Source: Aurelia coerulea
Lineage: Eukaryota; Cnidaria; Scyphozoa; Semaeostomeae; Ulmaridae
Assembly (NCBI GenBank): GCA_039566865.1
Contig: CM076954.1
Location: forward strand, 15,152,001-15,216,000
Length of the DNA: 64,000 nt
Reading direction: 5' to 3'
Shown: one piece after another, positions 38,968 to 43,890 of the stretch
Position numbering within the stretch: position 1 is the stretch's first letter
Layout of the letters: every line of letters begins with the position of its first letter
Position numbers and translations under genes: made by a program
The notes under the pieces: generated by a model
What the model saw: the letters and a program-made list of their open reading frames with translations, nothing else
What the model was told of the DNA's origin: nothing
The model's database searches: none

Positions 38968-39208
38968 TATTTATTTATTGTATTTCCCTAGTCTGAAGAT
39001 ATAGCTAGGCTGAAGCAGATGAGAAAGAAAGCGTCAATACTCACCAACTTTTAAAATAATTGATTTGATGGATTTGATTGATTTGATTGATTTGATTAAT
39101 TTGATTGATTGATTGATTGTATTTCCCTAGTCTGAAGACATAGCTAGGCTGAAGCAGATGAGAAAGAAAGCGTCAATATTAATGCGAACGAACAGTAACG
39201 TTGTTTGA
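94..39208 (+). CDS. PNPLA6: Neuropathy target esterase / patatin-like phospholipase, 3' part of gene (PNPLA6/7, swiss cheese family)
   Basis: Exons seen: 94-208, 955-1011, 6920-7060, 7885-7932, 8533-8567, 9850-9927, 11739-11782, 13476-13588, 15517-15580, 16169-16221, 18730-18799, 19452-19568, 20957-21105, 23205-23317, 25012-25051, 32100-32198, 37545-37811, and a terminal exon at 39131-39208 with a duplicate at 38992-39054. All joins keep phase with GT-AG introns and give about 559 residues. The patatin domain shows the oxyanion loop GGGGARG, nucleophile elbow GGTSMGA and catalytic Asp in DGGYVNN, the Ser-Asp dyad of these serine hydrolases. Family knowledge: they deacylate phosphatidylcholine and lysophosphatidylcholine at the cytosolic face of the ER, and the N-terminal half carries a membrane segment and cyclic-nucleotide-binding-like domains. 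That half lies upstream of the window. Vertebrates have two paralogues; whether this is PNPLA6, PNPLA7 or the pre-duplication form cannot be decided here. Confidence 0.96.
374..631. mobile_element. TTAA-flanked MITE, 250 bp
   Basis: Ends AGGGACACTGTCG at 378 and its imperfect inverse CGACAGTGTACCT ending at 627, with TTAA at 374-377 and 628-631. The TTAA duplication suggests Kolobok or piggyBac mobilisation. It lies in the intron 209-954; the rest of that intron shows nothing recognisable. Confidence 0.75.
955..1011 (+). CDS. PNPLA6: PNPLA exon: [14 protein letters not shown] segment
   Basis: Acceptor TTTCTTTCAG and donor GTGAGG. The 19 codons match the family motif preceding the patatin domain (ADCILIVGLGD in vertebrates). 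Phase 0 at both ends. Confidence 0.92.
1128..1652. mobile_element. hAT-like MITE, AGGTTCC family, copy 1
   Basis: Ends AGCATAGGTTCCAAATC and its inverse, with long subterminal inverted arms. TGGTGTCA is duplicated at 1120-1127 and 1653-1660, an 8-bp duplication typical of hAT elements. The unoccupied target is visible near 2340-2351. There is no transposase. Other copies: 10047-10730, 18057-18577, 36660-37183; diverged: 20385-20873 and 49305-50283. Confidence 0.85.
1756..2320. mobile_element. MITE with 9-bp target duplication, 565 bp
   Basis: TGCATCTAG is duplicated at 1747-1755 and 2321-2329. The ends are TAGACTGAT and ATCAGTCTA, with a second subterminal match (ATCGCTAT). A 9-bp duplication would fit Mutator-type elements. 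A related end, ATAACTACG...ATCAGTCT, appears at about 51686-51709. Confidence 0.75.
2401..3930. other. Intronic stretch with no supported gene
   Basis: Part of the intron 1012-6919. The ORFs here are short, overlap on both strands, and match no family I recognise. Nothing else stands out before the retroposon begins. Confidence 0.5.
3946..6890 (+). pseudogene. 5'-truncated non-LTR retrotransposon reverse transcriptase, split by an insertion
   Basis: Reverse-transcriptase motifs run [12 protein letters not shown], then [14 protein letters not shown], then FADDNTIYA at about 4183-4210. Coding resumes at 5951 in the same sense and runs to the stop near 6749, with [15 protein letters not shown] typical of the thumb region of CR1/L2/Jockey-like elements. 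The 3' end is A-rich with ATGAAA repeats around 6865-6897, typical of target-primed insertion. The endonuclease and N-terminal RT are missing. It is non-functional here because it is 5'-truncated and interrupted at 4214-5934. Confidence 0.88.
4214..5934. mobile_element. Insertion inside the retroposon, flanked by 16-bp direct repeat
   Basis: TCTACGCAAGGAGTAG occurs at 4198-4213 and 5935-5950 and is present once in the uninterrupted reading frame. The insert has short inverted ends, CTAGCTACAC and GTGTAGCCAG. At 5520-5575 it contains a segment (GGGCTCTCTCCTCGATTAG) also found inverted at 23785-23835 in another retroposon's 3' region, so it is composite. No long ORF is present. The superfamily is unknown. 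Confidence 0.7.
6920..7060 (+). CDS. PNPLA6: PNPLA exon: TVEWLN segment
   Basis: Acceptor TTTCTATAG, donor GTACGT, 47 codons. It includes [20 protein letters not shown], matching the vertebrate LVLLHREE...TVEWLN block just before the patatin domain. Confidence 0.94.
7203..7431. mobile_element. MITE, TACCCCATTCACACTG family, copy 1
   Basis: The left end TACCACATTCACACTGAC and right end ATGGGGTA are imperfect inverted repeats. The same family occurs at 16911-17069 (both ends) and as fragments at 11969-12119 and 32222-32378. Flanking bases suggest a 2-3 bp TA-rich duplication, possibly PIF/Harbinger. Confidence 0.6.
7885..7932 (+). CDS. PNPLA6: PNPLA exon: [16 protein letters not shown]
   Basis: Acceptor ATGTTTCAG, donor GTGAGT, 16 codons. 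It matches the LRCPRRLFSRRSPAK block of vertebrate NTE. Confidence 0.92.
8533..8567 (+). CDS. PNPLA6: PNPLA mini-exon, 35 bp
   Basis: Acceptor TTTCTTTCAAG, donor GTAAGT. It reads [11 protein letters not shown] plus two bases that combine with the next exon to make Lys. It fills exactly the short variable linker between the SRR block and SDFSRLAR in relatives and is the only phase-compatible candidate I found in this interval. It is too short to confirm by homology alone. Confidence 0.75.
8568..9849. other. PNPLA intron with MITE and possible SINE
   Basis: 8568-9380 shows nothing I can name. 9380-9560 has, on the minus strand, a tRNA-B-box-like stretch (GCTTCGAGTCCCC) preceded by an anticodon-arm-like hairpin, possibly a tRNA-derived SINE remnant. 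A TIR element follows at 9563-9748. Confidence 0.35.
9563..9748. mobile_element. Short TIR element, CAGTAAAnACC family
   Basis: The left end CAGTAAACACC and right end GGTTTTTACTG are imperfect inverted repeats, with repeated TTTCTTATA / TAAGAAAC blocks inside. Similar internal blocks occur in 28544-28963 and 29843-30015. Confidence 0.55.
9850..9927 (+). CDS. PNPLA6: PNPLA exon: start of patatin domain, oxyanion loop
   Basis: Acceptor TTTTTTTCAAAG, donor GTATGC. It reads [14 protein letters not shown] then [11 protein letters not shown]. The glycine-rich oxyanion-hole motif GGGGARG is completed across the next splice. Confidence 0.97.
9930..10857 (+). repeat. Direct duplication of an intron 5' end, flanking a MITE
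   Basis: 9930-10042 (GCTCTCTCCGAAT ... TTGTCCGGCACTC-like) is repeated with divergence at 10738-10857. The intervening 10047-10730 is an AGGTTCC-family MITE. The same arrangement, duplicated flanks with this MITE family, is seen at 1061-2400. Confidence 0.6.
10047..10730. mobile_element. hAT-like MITE, AGGTTCC family, copy 2
   Basis: Left end GCATAGCTTCCAAAT and right end ATTTGGAACC. The interior shares blocks with the 1128 and 18057 copies (TATCTATAATTCTA then GTTGGACTTTTC). I could not find an exact target duplication. Confidence 0.6.
11739..11782 (+). CDS. PNPLA6: PNPLA exon: [15 protein letters not shown]
   Basis: Acceptor TATTCTTCAG, donor GTAAGT. It completes GGGGARG and encodes the helix following the oxyanion loop. 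Human NTE has GCSHIGVLKALEEAG at this position. Confidence 0.96.
12220..13010. repeat. Long foldback: near-perfect palindromic core with weaker outer arms
   Basis: CCTTGGAAATG at 12616-12626 faces CATTTCCAAGG at 12636-12646 across a 9-base loop. The pairing continues nearly perfectly outward to about 12444 and 12819, then with lower identity to about 12220 and 13010. No ORF and no clear target duplication. It lies in the intron 11783-13475 and would form a very long hairpin in the pre-mRNA. Confidence 0.85.
13171..13361 (+). mobile_element. tRNA-derived SINE
   Basis: A pol III A box (TGGCGCAGTGG) near 13178 and a B box (GGTTCGATACC) near 13231 are correctly spaced. A short unrelated body and an (ACTTC)n tail end near 13361. 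There is no tRNA 3' end or acceptor stem, so it is a retroposon rather than a tRNA gene. Confidence 0.82.
13476..13588 (+). CDS. PNPLA6: PNPLA exon: catalytic serine
   Basis: Acceptor TTGTTGCAG, donor GTACGT. It encodes [20 protein letters not shown]; the Ser of GTSMG (the G-x-S-x-G nucleophile elbow) is the expected catalytic residue. Confidence 0.97.
13846..14766. mobile_element. hAT-like element, 905 bp, CAGGGGCGGATCCAG ends
   Basis: Left end CAGGCGCGGATCCAG at 13854 and right end CTGGATCCGCCCCTG ending at 14758. The flanking 8-mers GCTCAAAC (13846-13853) and GCTCAAGC (14759-14766) differ at one base. The termini and 8-bp duplication are hAT hallmarks. There is no transposase; an ORF crossing the right end is fortuitous. 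Confidence 0.8.
14917..15245. mobile_element. TIR element, about 329 bp
   Basis: The left GGGAACTCCCTATTGGTA and right TACCAATAGGGAGTCCCC ends are inverted, continuing inward to AGGTCAGACA / TGTCTGACC. The flanks CCCACTT and CCCACCT may be a degenerate target duplication. Confidence 0.65.
15517..15580 (+). CDS. PNPLA6: PNPLA exon: [14 protein letters not shown]
   Basis: Acceptor TTTTCTATAG, donor GTAAGT. It matches vertebrate VLDLTYPVTSMFTG. Confidence 0.95.
15702..15964. mobile_element. MITE, 249 bp, CACGGGCGACGTG ends
   Basis: Inverted ends CACGGGCGACGTG and CACGTCGCCCGTG, with CTGTATA duplicated at 15702-15708 and 15958-15964. Subterminal arms match out to about 80 bases (CCTAATGCCCAATAA and its inverse). 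The 7-8 bp duplication suggests hAT-like mobilisation. Confidence 0.78.
16169..16221 (+). CDS. PNPLA6: PNPLA exon: [17 protein letters not shown]
   Basis: Acceptor TTGATTTTCAG, donor GTATGT. It corresponds to SAFNRSIHRVFQDKQIE in human NTE. Confidence 0.95.
16304..16897. mobile_element. TA-flanked MITE, CAGGGTGTCCC family
   Basis: It starts CAGGGTGTCCCAAAAAA after a TA and ends TTTTTTGGGACTCCCTG before a TA, with inverted arms of over 150 bases. The TA target points to Tc1/mariner-type mobilisation. Full relatives: 46519-47872 and 61082-61641. Solo ends: 31189-31297 and about 38858-38886. Confidence 0.8.
16911..17069. mobile_element. MITE, TACCCCATTCACACTG family, complete short copy
   Basis: Left end TACCCCATTCACATTGAC and right end GTGTGAATGGGGTA; TAA flanks both sides, suggesting a PIF/Harbinger-type 3-bp duplication. 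It follows the preceding TA-flanked MITE by only 13 bases. Confidence 0.7.
17070..18049. other. Intronic stretch with nothing recognised
   Basis: AT-rich intron sequence in 16222-18729. No ORF, RNA gene or clear repeat ends seen. Confidence 0.4.
18050..18584. mobile_element. hAT-like MITE, AGGTTCC family, copy 3
   Basis: Element 18057-18577 begins GCATAGGTTCCAAATC and ends GATTTGGAACCTA. TTGGGTA is duplicated at 18050-18056 and 18578-18584. The arms are inverted for well over 100 bases. Confidence 0.8.
18730..18799 (+). CDS. PNPLA6: PNPLA exon: [16 protein letters not shown]
   Basis: Acceptor TTGTTTTCAG, donor GTAGGG. It corresponds to LWLPYFNVTTDITASAM in human NTE. Confidence 0.95.
19452..19568 (+). 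CDS. PNPLA6: PNPLA exon: catalytic aspartate
   Basis: Acceptor TTGTTTAAG, donor GTATGC. It encodes [18 protein letters not shown] and [12 protein letters not shown]; the Asp of DGG is the second member of the patatin dyad. Confidence 0.97.
20385..20873. mobile_element. Diverged MITE related to the AGGTTCC family
   Basis: Ends TCTAAAAAGGTGGGTTGTAAAA and TTACACAGACCTTTTTAAAG are imperfect inverted repeats, with palindromic arms inside (CAAGATATCAATAAATTTCC). A close relative occupies 49305-50283. Confidence 0.6.
20957..21105 (+). CDS. PNPLA6: PNPLA exon: [12 protein letters not shown] block
   Basis: Acceptor TTTTTAACAG, donor GTATGC. It encodes [19 protein letters not shown] followed by [18 protein letters not shown], the highly conserved C-terminal half of the catalytic domain. 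Confidence 0.97.
21397..21620 (+). mobile_element. SINE-like unit with tRNA-like head and 5S rRNA-like internal region
   Basis: GTGAGTGGCCGAGCGGCTTAA resembles a tRNA-Leu/Ser 5' half with an A box (TGGCCGAGCGG). It is followed by a 5S rRNA-like control region: GAAGTTAAGC, GGTCG, then GGATGGGTGACC. The body ends in an A-rich tail near 21620. It is neither an intact tRNA nor an intact 5S gene. Confidence 0.7.
21621..23204. other. PNPLA intron, mostly unassigned repeats
   Basis: 22340-22520 shares blocks with 11090-11250 (CTCAACAAG, GAAATAGACATGACGTCAT-like), a repeat family I cannot name. 22835-22890 contains a short hairpin, GTCGTCCGTAGTGAGGAC facing a diverged inverse. No coding sequence found. 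Confidence 0.35.
23205..23317 (+). CDS. PNPLA6: PNPLA exon: [17 protein letters not shown]
   Basis: Acceptor GAAACTAG, donor GTAAGT. It matches the vertebrate [21 protein letters not shown] block and ends in YVRPPID. Confidence 0.96.
23610..24830 (-). pseudogene. 3' fragment of a non-LTR retrotransposon
   Basis: On the minus strand, 24569-24018 encodes [19 protein letters not shown], then YGLIVWG and [13 protein letters not shown], the C-terminal region of a CR1/L2/Jockey-like RT. Upstream coding to about 24650 is in frame; beyond that frames are broken. The 3' region contains a block shared, inverted, with 5520-5575. The tail is (TGAAC)n at about 23618-23632. Confidence 0.82.
25012..25051 (+). 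CDS. PNPLA6: PNPLA exon, 40 bp: [13 protein letters not shown]
   Basis: Acceptor TTATTCCTCAG, donor GTAGGC. It matches FKTMDFGKFDQIY in human NTE. Confidence 0.93.
25683..26236. repeat. Subterminal palindrome, left side of the 6-kb element
   Basis: Arms of about 105 bases: AAGTCTGATTGAAAAAGC and CCTGCAATCGAATTT on the left face their inverses at 26180-26232, with TTTACTTTTCGAC / GTCGAAAAGTAAA in between. Confidence 0.75.
26417..27440. repeat. 78-bp minisatellite, about 13 copies
   Basis: The unit contains GTGGTACGTCATAGGAAAG, a purine-rich GAGAGATTGAGAGAATC and GGGTGGACAGGGTGGACG, ending GTTGCAC. Most units join to make CACGTG next to TACGTCAT. The length is divisible by three, so the minus strand stays open with a 26-residue periodic reading ([16 protein letters not shown]...). 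That reading is composition-driven, not evidence for a protein. Confidence 0.92.
28544..28963. mobile_element. TIR element, TACACGT...ACGTGTA ends
   Basis: The left TACACGTTATTTTTATAAG and right CTTATAAAAAACGTGTA are inverted. Inside are several AGTTTCTTA blocks. A related partial unit lies at 29843-30015. Confidence 0.5.
29345..29640. repeat. G-run-bounded element with about 30-bp internal repeats
   Basis: Bounded by ACCCGGGGAGGGGGTAC on the left and CCCCTCCCCCGGGTT on the right. Inside, about four copies of TATACCAATTTTCCG plus AAAAAGTATACCCGACC. The same internal repeat occurs at 49545-49760 next to CACCCGGGGGGGTTACTTG. Confidence 0.7.
30272..30511. repeat. Inverted three-copy block of the 78-bp minisatellite
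   Basis: Reads GTACCACGTGCAACTCG, then CCACCCTGTCCACCC, the reverse complement of 26417-27440. Confidence 0.9.
30695..31060. repeat. Subterminal palindrome, right side of the 6-kb element
   Basis: Arms of about 145 bases around a centre near 30875: GTTTGTGCA / TGCACAAAC, TTTCTTTGAA and GCACAACTTTAG pair with their inverses. Confidence 0.75.
31189..31297. mobile_element. Solo right end of a CAGGGTGTCCC-family MITE
   Basis: It matches the last ~110 bases of 16304-16897 (AACATCTGAAGAGCAC to TTTTTTGGGACACCCTG). No left half is found. Confidence 0.7.
31520..31950. repeat. G-run-bounded element with CCCTGTCGCATAA repeats
   Basis: Left border CCCGGTACCCGGGG, right border CCCCCGGGTCCCGGTACTC. Inside, about eight CCCTGTCGCATAA-like repeats between 31595 and 31895. 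Confidence 0.7.
32100..32198 (+). CDS. PNPLA6: PNPLA exon: [11 protein letters not shown]
   Basis: Acceptor ATCTTTGCAG, donor GTAAGT, 33 codons. It corresponds to DVGYQYGKAVFGGWSRGN in human NTE and ends in a basic RKKVK. Confidence 0.95.
32222..32378. mobile_element. MITE fragment, TACCCCATTCACACTG family
   Basis: GTTGAACCAGCTT to GTGTGAATGGAGTA matches the right two thirds of 16911-17069. Its terminal TA is the insertion site of the next element. Confidence 0.6.
32377..33901. mobile_element. TA-flanked long-inverted-repeat element, CCGGGTGTCCC ends
   Basis: The left CCGGGTGTCCCAAAAAAATG (32379) and right TTTTTTGGGACACCTGG (to 33899) ends are inverted, with arms of about 280 bases. TA lies on both sides. 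Its centre is occupied by the palindromic element at 32671-33579. It is related by its ends to the CAGGGTGTCCC MITEs. Confidence 0.85.
32665..33585. mobile_element. 909-bp palindromic element with GATAAAC iterons and exact 6-bp target duplication
   Basis: Element 32671-33579 with ends TATGGCACGCGAAAATCAC and its inverse, and GACTGA at 32665-32670 and 33580-33585. Each arm of over 300 bases carries about ten iterons of the type GATAAACTAGGTTTATC, themselves near-palindromic. The loop, about 33000-33235, has GGTCTAGCCAAGGGT-type repeats and a long C run. No ORF. Confidence 0.88.
34290..34450. repeat. Short tandem-like block, CCCGGTTTTGGGTCATAAATT
   Basis: Three to four copies of a CCCGGTTTTGGGTCATAAATT-type unit of about 38 bp follow a CCCGGGGGTGAAG border. 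Further isolated CCCAGTTTTGGGT copies occur at 36233-36280. Confidence 0.6.
34451..36659. other. Intron 16, nothing definite
   Basis: 35100-35180 ends in a (TTG)n tail after GGGCGCGAAACTAAAC and may be a short retroposon 3' end. The remainder shows no gene or clear repeat border. Confidence 0.35.
36652..37191. mobile_element. hAT-like MITE, AGGTTCC family, copy 4
   Basis: Element 36660-37183, with GAAATTAC duplicated exactly at 36652-36659 and 37184-37191. Ends TACAGGTTCCAAATC and GATTTGGAACCTATG. A small inverted pair (CATTCAAATAAG at about 37193 and its inverse near 37288) follows directly. Confidence 0.85.
37545..37811 (+). CDS. PNPLA6: PNPLA penultimate exon: [14 protein letters not shown] and acidic/serine-rich tail
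   Basis: Acceptor TATTTCTACAG, donor GTAAGA, 89 codons. It begins [20 protein letters not shown], matching the family FTDLAEIVSRIEPPTS block, then becomes Ser/Asp/Glu-rich and poorly conserved, as in relatives. Confidence 0.94.
37812..38991. other. Last PNPLA intron: retroposon tail, MITE end, GATT microsatellite
   Basis: 38755-38850 ends in ATGAAATGAAATG repeats and resembles the 3' end of a CR1/L2-like element. 38858-38886 is a solo CAGGGTGTCCC-family end. 38911-38985 is a (GATT)n run leading into the acceptor. Confidence 0.55.
38992..39054 (+). CDS. PNPLA6: PNPLA terminal exon, upstream duplicate (truncated)
   Basis: Acceptor TTTCCCTAG, then [16 protein letters not shown] in phase with the penultimate exon, then LTNF and a TAA at 39052-39054. 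The LTNF end is derived from duplicated intron sequence (compare CTCGCCAACTTTCAAAA at 38892). Using this exon would shorten the C-terminus. The 139-bp duplication unit includes the (GATT)n tract, acceptor and 5' part of the exon. Confidence 0.65.
   Translation, partial: SEDIARLKQMRKKASILTNF
39131..39208 (+). CDS. PNPLA6: PNPLA terminal exon, complete copy
   Basis: Identical acceptor [27 protein letters not shown] then RTNSNVV and TGA at 39206-39208. Probably the original terminal exon, because its coding sequence continues past the point where the upstream duplicate breaks. The basic helix-like tail parallels the ILRQRR-type C-terminus of vertebrate relatives. Confidence 0.8.
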   Translation, partial: SEDIARLKQMRKKASILMRTNSNVV

Positions 39209-40580
39209 TTAATCAGTGTTTATTTGTGAATGTCGATTGCTTGCACACATTGTTTGAGGTCCAGCATGAAGTGAGTTATGAAGCGAGTTAAAGTTAGTTG
39301 ACGGAGATAAGTAGCTAAGTCAAGAGCTGTATATGCATTTTGCCTATTGTATTTGATGATTTCGACGCGTATGTGAACATTGTTTAGCTAGATGAACAAT
39401 AGAATTTGTAGGTGTTTCTTTGGCCTAATTACCTCTCCTTGAGCTCCGTCAACTAACTTTTAATGCAGTCAGTAAGTTAGTTTCGTTTTCAATATATAAT
39501 CGCAGAATGTCGCAGAATGTCGCAGAGTGTCGCAGCGAATCGCAATTAGTCACAAAAAGTTGCAATATGTAAGACTCGAGGAAAGGTTTCCTTATAGTCG
39601 CAAAAATTAGAAGTAGTTTTATTTACATGAAATTTGACCCAAAAGTGAGATCACTGCCAGAAACAATACAGATATGATTGGATAATGAAGTTCCCCCCCC
39701 CCCTGGGGTCTCAATGCAGTTGTCAATTTTTGTCGCCCGTTATGGCCATAGGTTTCCACTTGCGTGAAAATGTTGAAATTCAGAACTTGTTACAAAAGGC
39801 ATCAAATTCGTTGACAAGCCTACTTGCTGACTTGAACAATTAATGAAATCCCGAAAGTTGCAGCATTACATTCAGTTTAGCTTCATTTTACAATTATAAG
39901 CCAAAAACTCATTCGAGCATGTACAAGGGATAAGACATAGGACACTTCAATTGCCAAAGCTCGAAGTATGGGTCAAGTCCTGGTGACAGTTTTGCGTTAA
40001 GGGTATTCAATGATAAACAAACAACAGTAATTAAAACTGTTTTTCTTTGAAAAAAACGGTTCACCGTTGAGTGTGTGACTTGTTTGCCCTTCGGCCGTAA
40101 TGGGCAACACTCGAAGAAAATGCCGTTTTACCCCCAACCCAACCTCAAAATCGTTTAAAATCATTGTGTAGAGTTTTTGTAAAAACTAAGCACTCTCTGA
40201 TTGATGTTTTTCTCCATTAGTTGGTGATATAAGATGGCGACTTGAAAATTAATATCTCTTTGAGGATCTAGTTCAAAATTCGCGACGACATGGGCATAAT
40301 GGACGACACCAATCTATACCTCTATGCTAAACAAAACAGAAATTTTGTCTCACTTTGCAATTTCAGAATCAAAAAAGTTTATTTTAGTATAGATACTTTA
40401 TTTATAACGCATTTAATCATTTGACACCAAGCTAGATTGTTATATTCCTCTTGTTATTTGAATTTTCTTATTGTTCATAAATGGGTTGGTTTGGAATGGG
40501 TATTGAAAGTGTTTATGAGAAATTACAAGTATATTCAAGAATGGAGTCTTCTTGGTTCTTGTTTTCTTTATCGAAGTGAC
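39209..40580. other. PNPLA 3' flank, nothing definite
   Basis: Presumably 3' UTR first; I found no AATAAA close to the stop. 39502-39560 has a short array of TCGCAGAATG-like units. No ORF of note. Confidence 0.4.
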
Positions 40581-40581
40581 C

Positions 40582-41190
40582 AACAAGGGCAGATTTTGTA
40601 ATACAATAGCATGAGCTGCTTTTGTCGACACCTCAATTCAAAGCGATTAGCGATCACAAACAAAGGAAATTCTCTCAACCAGTAATTCAAAACAAACAAA
40701 GCTGCAAACGTTTCTCGGAAACCCAGGTAGCTAGCACGCTCGTTGTGCCTTCCAGAAATTATCTTTAAGGGCAAACATGAGCATAGATCGAAAGAAGAAG
40801 GATATATCTACACATCTGCCGCGGGCATTTTATTTCTTTGGTCCAGAAGCTGAGCAGTAAATGTTTTGATAACACCCAAAAAAATAAGAAAATTGAATCG
40901 CCTCCTAAACGGCTTGTGAACCAAACAAATAAAATGCCCGCGGCAGATGTGTAGATGCATCCTTCTTCTTTCGATCTATGCTCATATTTGCCCTTGAAAC
41001 CAATTTCTGGAATGCACAACGAGCGAGATAGCTACCTGGGTTTCAAAGAAACATTTGCGGCTTTGTTTGTTTTGAATTGCTGGTTGAGAGAATTTTCTTT
41101 GTCTGCAATCCCTAATGACCCTAATCGCTTTGAATTGAGGTGTTAACAAAAGCAACTCATGCTATTGTATTACAAAATCTGCCCTTGTTG
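40582..41190. mobile_element. Long-armed palindromic MITE, CAACAAGGGC ends, copy 1
   Basis: The left CAACAAGGGCAGATTTTG and right CAAAATCTGCCCTTGTTG are inverted, with arms of about 270 bases (centre near 40890). AAGTGAC (or GAAGTGAC) flanks both ends, at about 40574-40580 and 41191-41197, consistent with an 8-bp hAT-type duplication. No ORF spans it. Confidence 0.82.
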
Positions 41191-41479
41191 AAGTGACCAG
41201 ATTATTAACAAACGTTTCATTTGCAGATACCTTTTCATTTGTGCCCCGTGTGTGATTAGTTCACCGATTACATTATTTTTATATTAGGGATTTTATATTT
41301 TATGACAAAAATTCGTCAAAGGTTTCTTGCAAGAGCAAGCAGACGAAGGGGTCGGAGCTTTGATGAATTATAATAAGAATGTTTACATTTATATGTTGTT
41401 TAAATTTGTATGGGGGTTACCTCTGCCATAGTGAATTTTTTGCCCAATCATAACAGTATCATAGCCTGGTAAAAAAGAT

Positions 41480-41720
41480 ATCAAATCATAGCTACTAGGC
41501 CGTTTTTCAAACCGACTGGTTTCAGGTGCACTCTAAATTTTGACTTTGCGAACTCGTATCTCCGGTGGTTGGTGGTGGACCATTTTGAAATACAAGGTAC
41601 ATGCATTTAACTTTAACATCAATTAATTTAACTGTATCGTGCTCGGAAAGTGCCGATACCTTATCGTATTGTTCTCCAGTCAAAGTGGGGTACTTTTTTT
41701 TAGAAACCTGGTTGTTAAAA
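41480..41720. repeat. Interspersed repeat shared with 54124-54353
   Basis: CTGGTTTCAGGTGCACTC, then TCGTATCTCCGGTG and GGGGTACTTTTTT, are repeated with divergence at 54124-54353, where the copy ends GAGACACCCGGTA like a TA-flanked MITE end. Confidence 0.6.
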
Positions 41721-42079
41721 TGTTTAAGAACTGAACTTTAAAAACCTTAGCGGGATGTACGATTAAAATTTTGTCCCGAATAGGCCGTGCGCTACCTAAC
41801 GTGTACAGTTTTAAAACTTGCTGTAATTTATAGATTCTTTCCTTTCCTGGAAAATGTAACATTCATTCCTATCAAGAAGAGGGCATGGTTTTGGGCGGTA
41901 TTGGCTCTTCCTTTGACAGGAAATACCGTAATCAACACGACACACAAGACATTTTGTGAATATCCGCCATTACGGCCCGTTTGTTGTTGTTGTTGCATCA
42001 ACTCTGCCCTTACCTCTTCAAAGCTTCACGTCCGATTCAATGCCTTGGTGACAAAGTGATTCAAGTTTATGTTTTCGCT

Positions 42080-42146
42080 CAGTTTGCTACTTTAAGCACA
42101 AAGTCAAGGCACAGATTTTCCTCGGAGCTTTGGTAATCTAACTGAG
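42080..42146 (+). other. Candidate 5' UTR exon end upstream of the CK2-beta gene
   Basis: CTGAG|GTAAGT at 42146/42147 is a consensus donor in an otherwise featureless region 2.3 kb upstream of the first coding exon, which itself starts after an intron-like acceptor. CK2-beta genes commonly have a non-coding first exon. The exon start is not determinable. Confidence 0.2.
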
Positions 42147-42810
42147 GTAAGTTTTGCTTGAAGCTTTGCGTGCAGAACAACAGCTGCGACACGTCTATCT
42201 TTGTCATCGTACATTTAGAACATTTAGGCCATTCATTTCGTCCTTGAAATTCTCAGCAATTTTCACGGTCACTGATTTTCGGCAAACCGGCCAGGAGAAG
42301 CAAATGTTTTATTTAACTCGTTTCATTAACAAACTAAAATTGGCATATCAAAATGATATTTTTATGTAATAGTTATTTTTAATCTGTCTGGTGTGCATTT
42401 TTTATTCTCATTGTTAATGTTAGTTTAAAAAAGATTGACATCTCATGCTAAAGTCAATCCAAGAACTTTTTTTGATGTACATTGAATTCAAGAATTATTG
42501 GGACCAATGCAGTATCACACACCTTGTAGGGTTTTGGTAGGGTTTAGTTAGGATTAGTATAGGCACAGTGTGCGAAACTATATTACATTAGCGCTGAATC
42601 ATTTGTATACAGTCAGAGTATATGAATGTTTTATTTTGCGGACCAATTTTCTCATGGTTGAAGTAACATAATGTGACAATCACTACAATATATATTTCAA
42701 AGGAAAGGTCACACTACAGAAGAAATGTGAAAGAAGTGGATATCTTGAGAATTTCTCCACAAATGATACAATTCAAGCTATCCAAATTTGGCATTTGATA
42801 TGAATAATAA

Positions 42811-43240
42811 GGACAGATTTGTAAGACAATAGCATGAGTTGCTTTTGTTGACACCTGAATTAAAAGTGATTAGCGATTGCAAACAAAGGAAATTCTCTCA
42901 ACAAGTAATTCAAAACAAGCAATGCCGCAAAAGTTCCTCTAAAACCCAGGTAGCTATCGCGCTCATTATTGTATATTCCAGACATTGTTTTTAAGAGCAA
43001 ACTTGAGCATATATTGAAAGAAGAAGGATATATCAACATATCTACCTTGGGCATTTCATTTCTTTCAGAAGCTGAGCAGCAAGTGTTTTAATTACACTCA
43101 AAAAATAGGAGAATTAAATTGCCTCCCAATCAGCTTTTGAGAGAATTTCCTTTGTCTGTGATCGCTAATCGCTTTGAATTGTGGTGCCAATCAAAAGCAA
43201 CTCATGCTATTGTCTTACAAAATCTGTCCTTGTTGGCATG
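42811..43240. mobile_element. Palindromic MITE, copy 2, internally deleted
   Basis: It matches 40582-41190 (GACAGATTTGTAAGACAAT ... ATTGTCTTACAAAATCTGTC), but most of the right arm is missing after about 43133. Confidence 0.75.
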
Positions 43241-43718
43241 AATGATTTGGGGCAACCTTTCCTGGTGGTGCTGGGATTGGCTTAAAATGCACAAGTGAGA
43301 ATGTGTTGCATCTACCTTTCAATTTCAGAGGTTGTATTGCCTAATTACAACCCAGACTGTTAACATTGCAAATGGCACACAGGAGATGTTGCCAAATGAT
43401 GAATGCATGCATGTTTGAGTTTAAGAACCGTTCAGTACTTGATTTATCTTTAGATATTAATGCTTAATTTTGTGGTAAATTTCAAATCTTGTCGAAAATT
43501 TTGTGCATGAAATAGTGTTGGCATGCCTGGAAATCTGAACTGCGTGTGGAATGCATGACAAAATATCGACAAAAATCTGTTGAAAAATTATTTGTGCAAA
43601 ATATGGAGTTCTCTGGAAAGTTGTCATGCCAAAAACTTTTGCATAGAAATACCTAGGCACAGTGTACATTGAATGACAGCAATAGGAACAAAGGAAAGAA
43701 ATTGATGTTACTATAACA

Positions 43719-43890
43719 TGGAACAGGCGGAACAGGCCAGTAACAAGCGTAACATGCAAGGAACAACCCAGTAACAAGCAGAACAAGCAAGTAACAACTC
43801 AATAACAAGAAGAACAAGCAAGGAACAACCCATAGTAACAAGTGGAATAAGCAACTGAAGGAACCGGCCAGTAACAAGCAGAACAGGCCA
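43719..43890. repeat. Imperfect minisatellite of GTAACAAGCAGAACA units
   Basis: About nine units of 15-25 bp containing GTAACAAGC or GAACAAGC. Confidence 0.7.
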
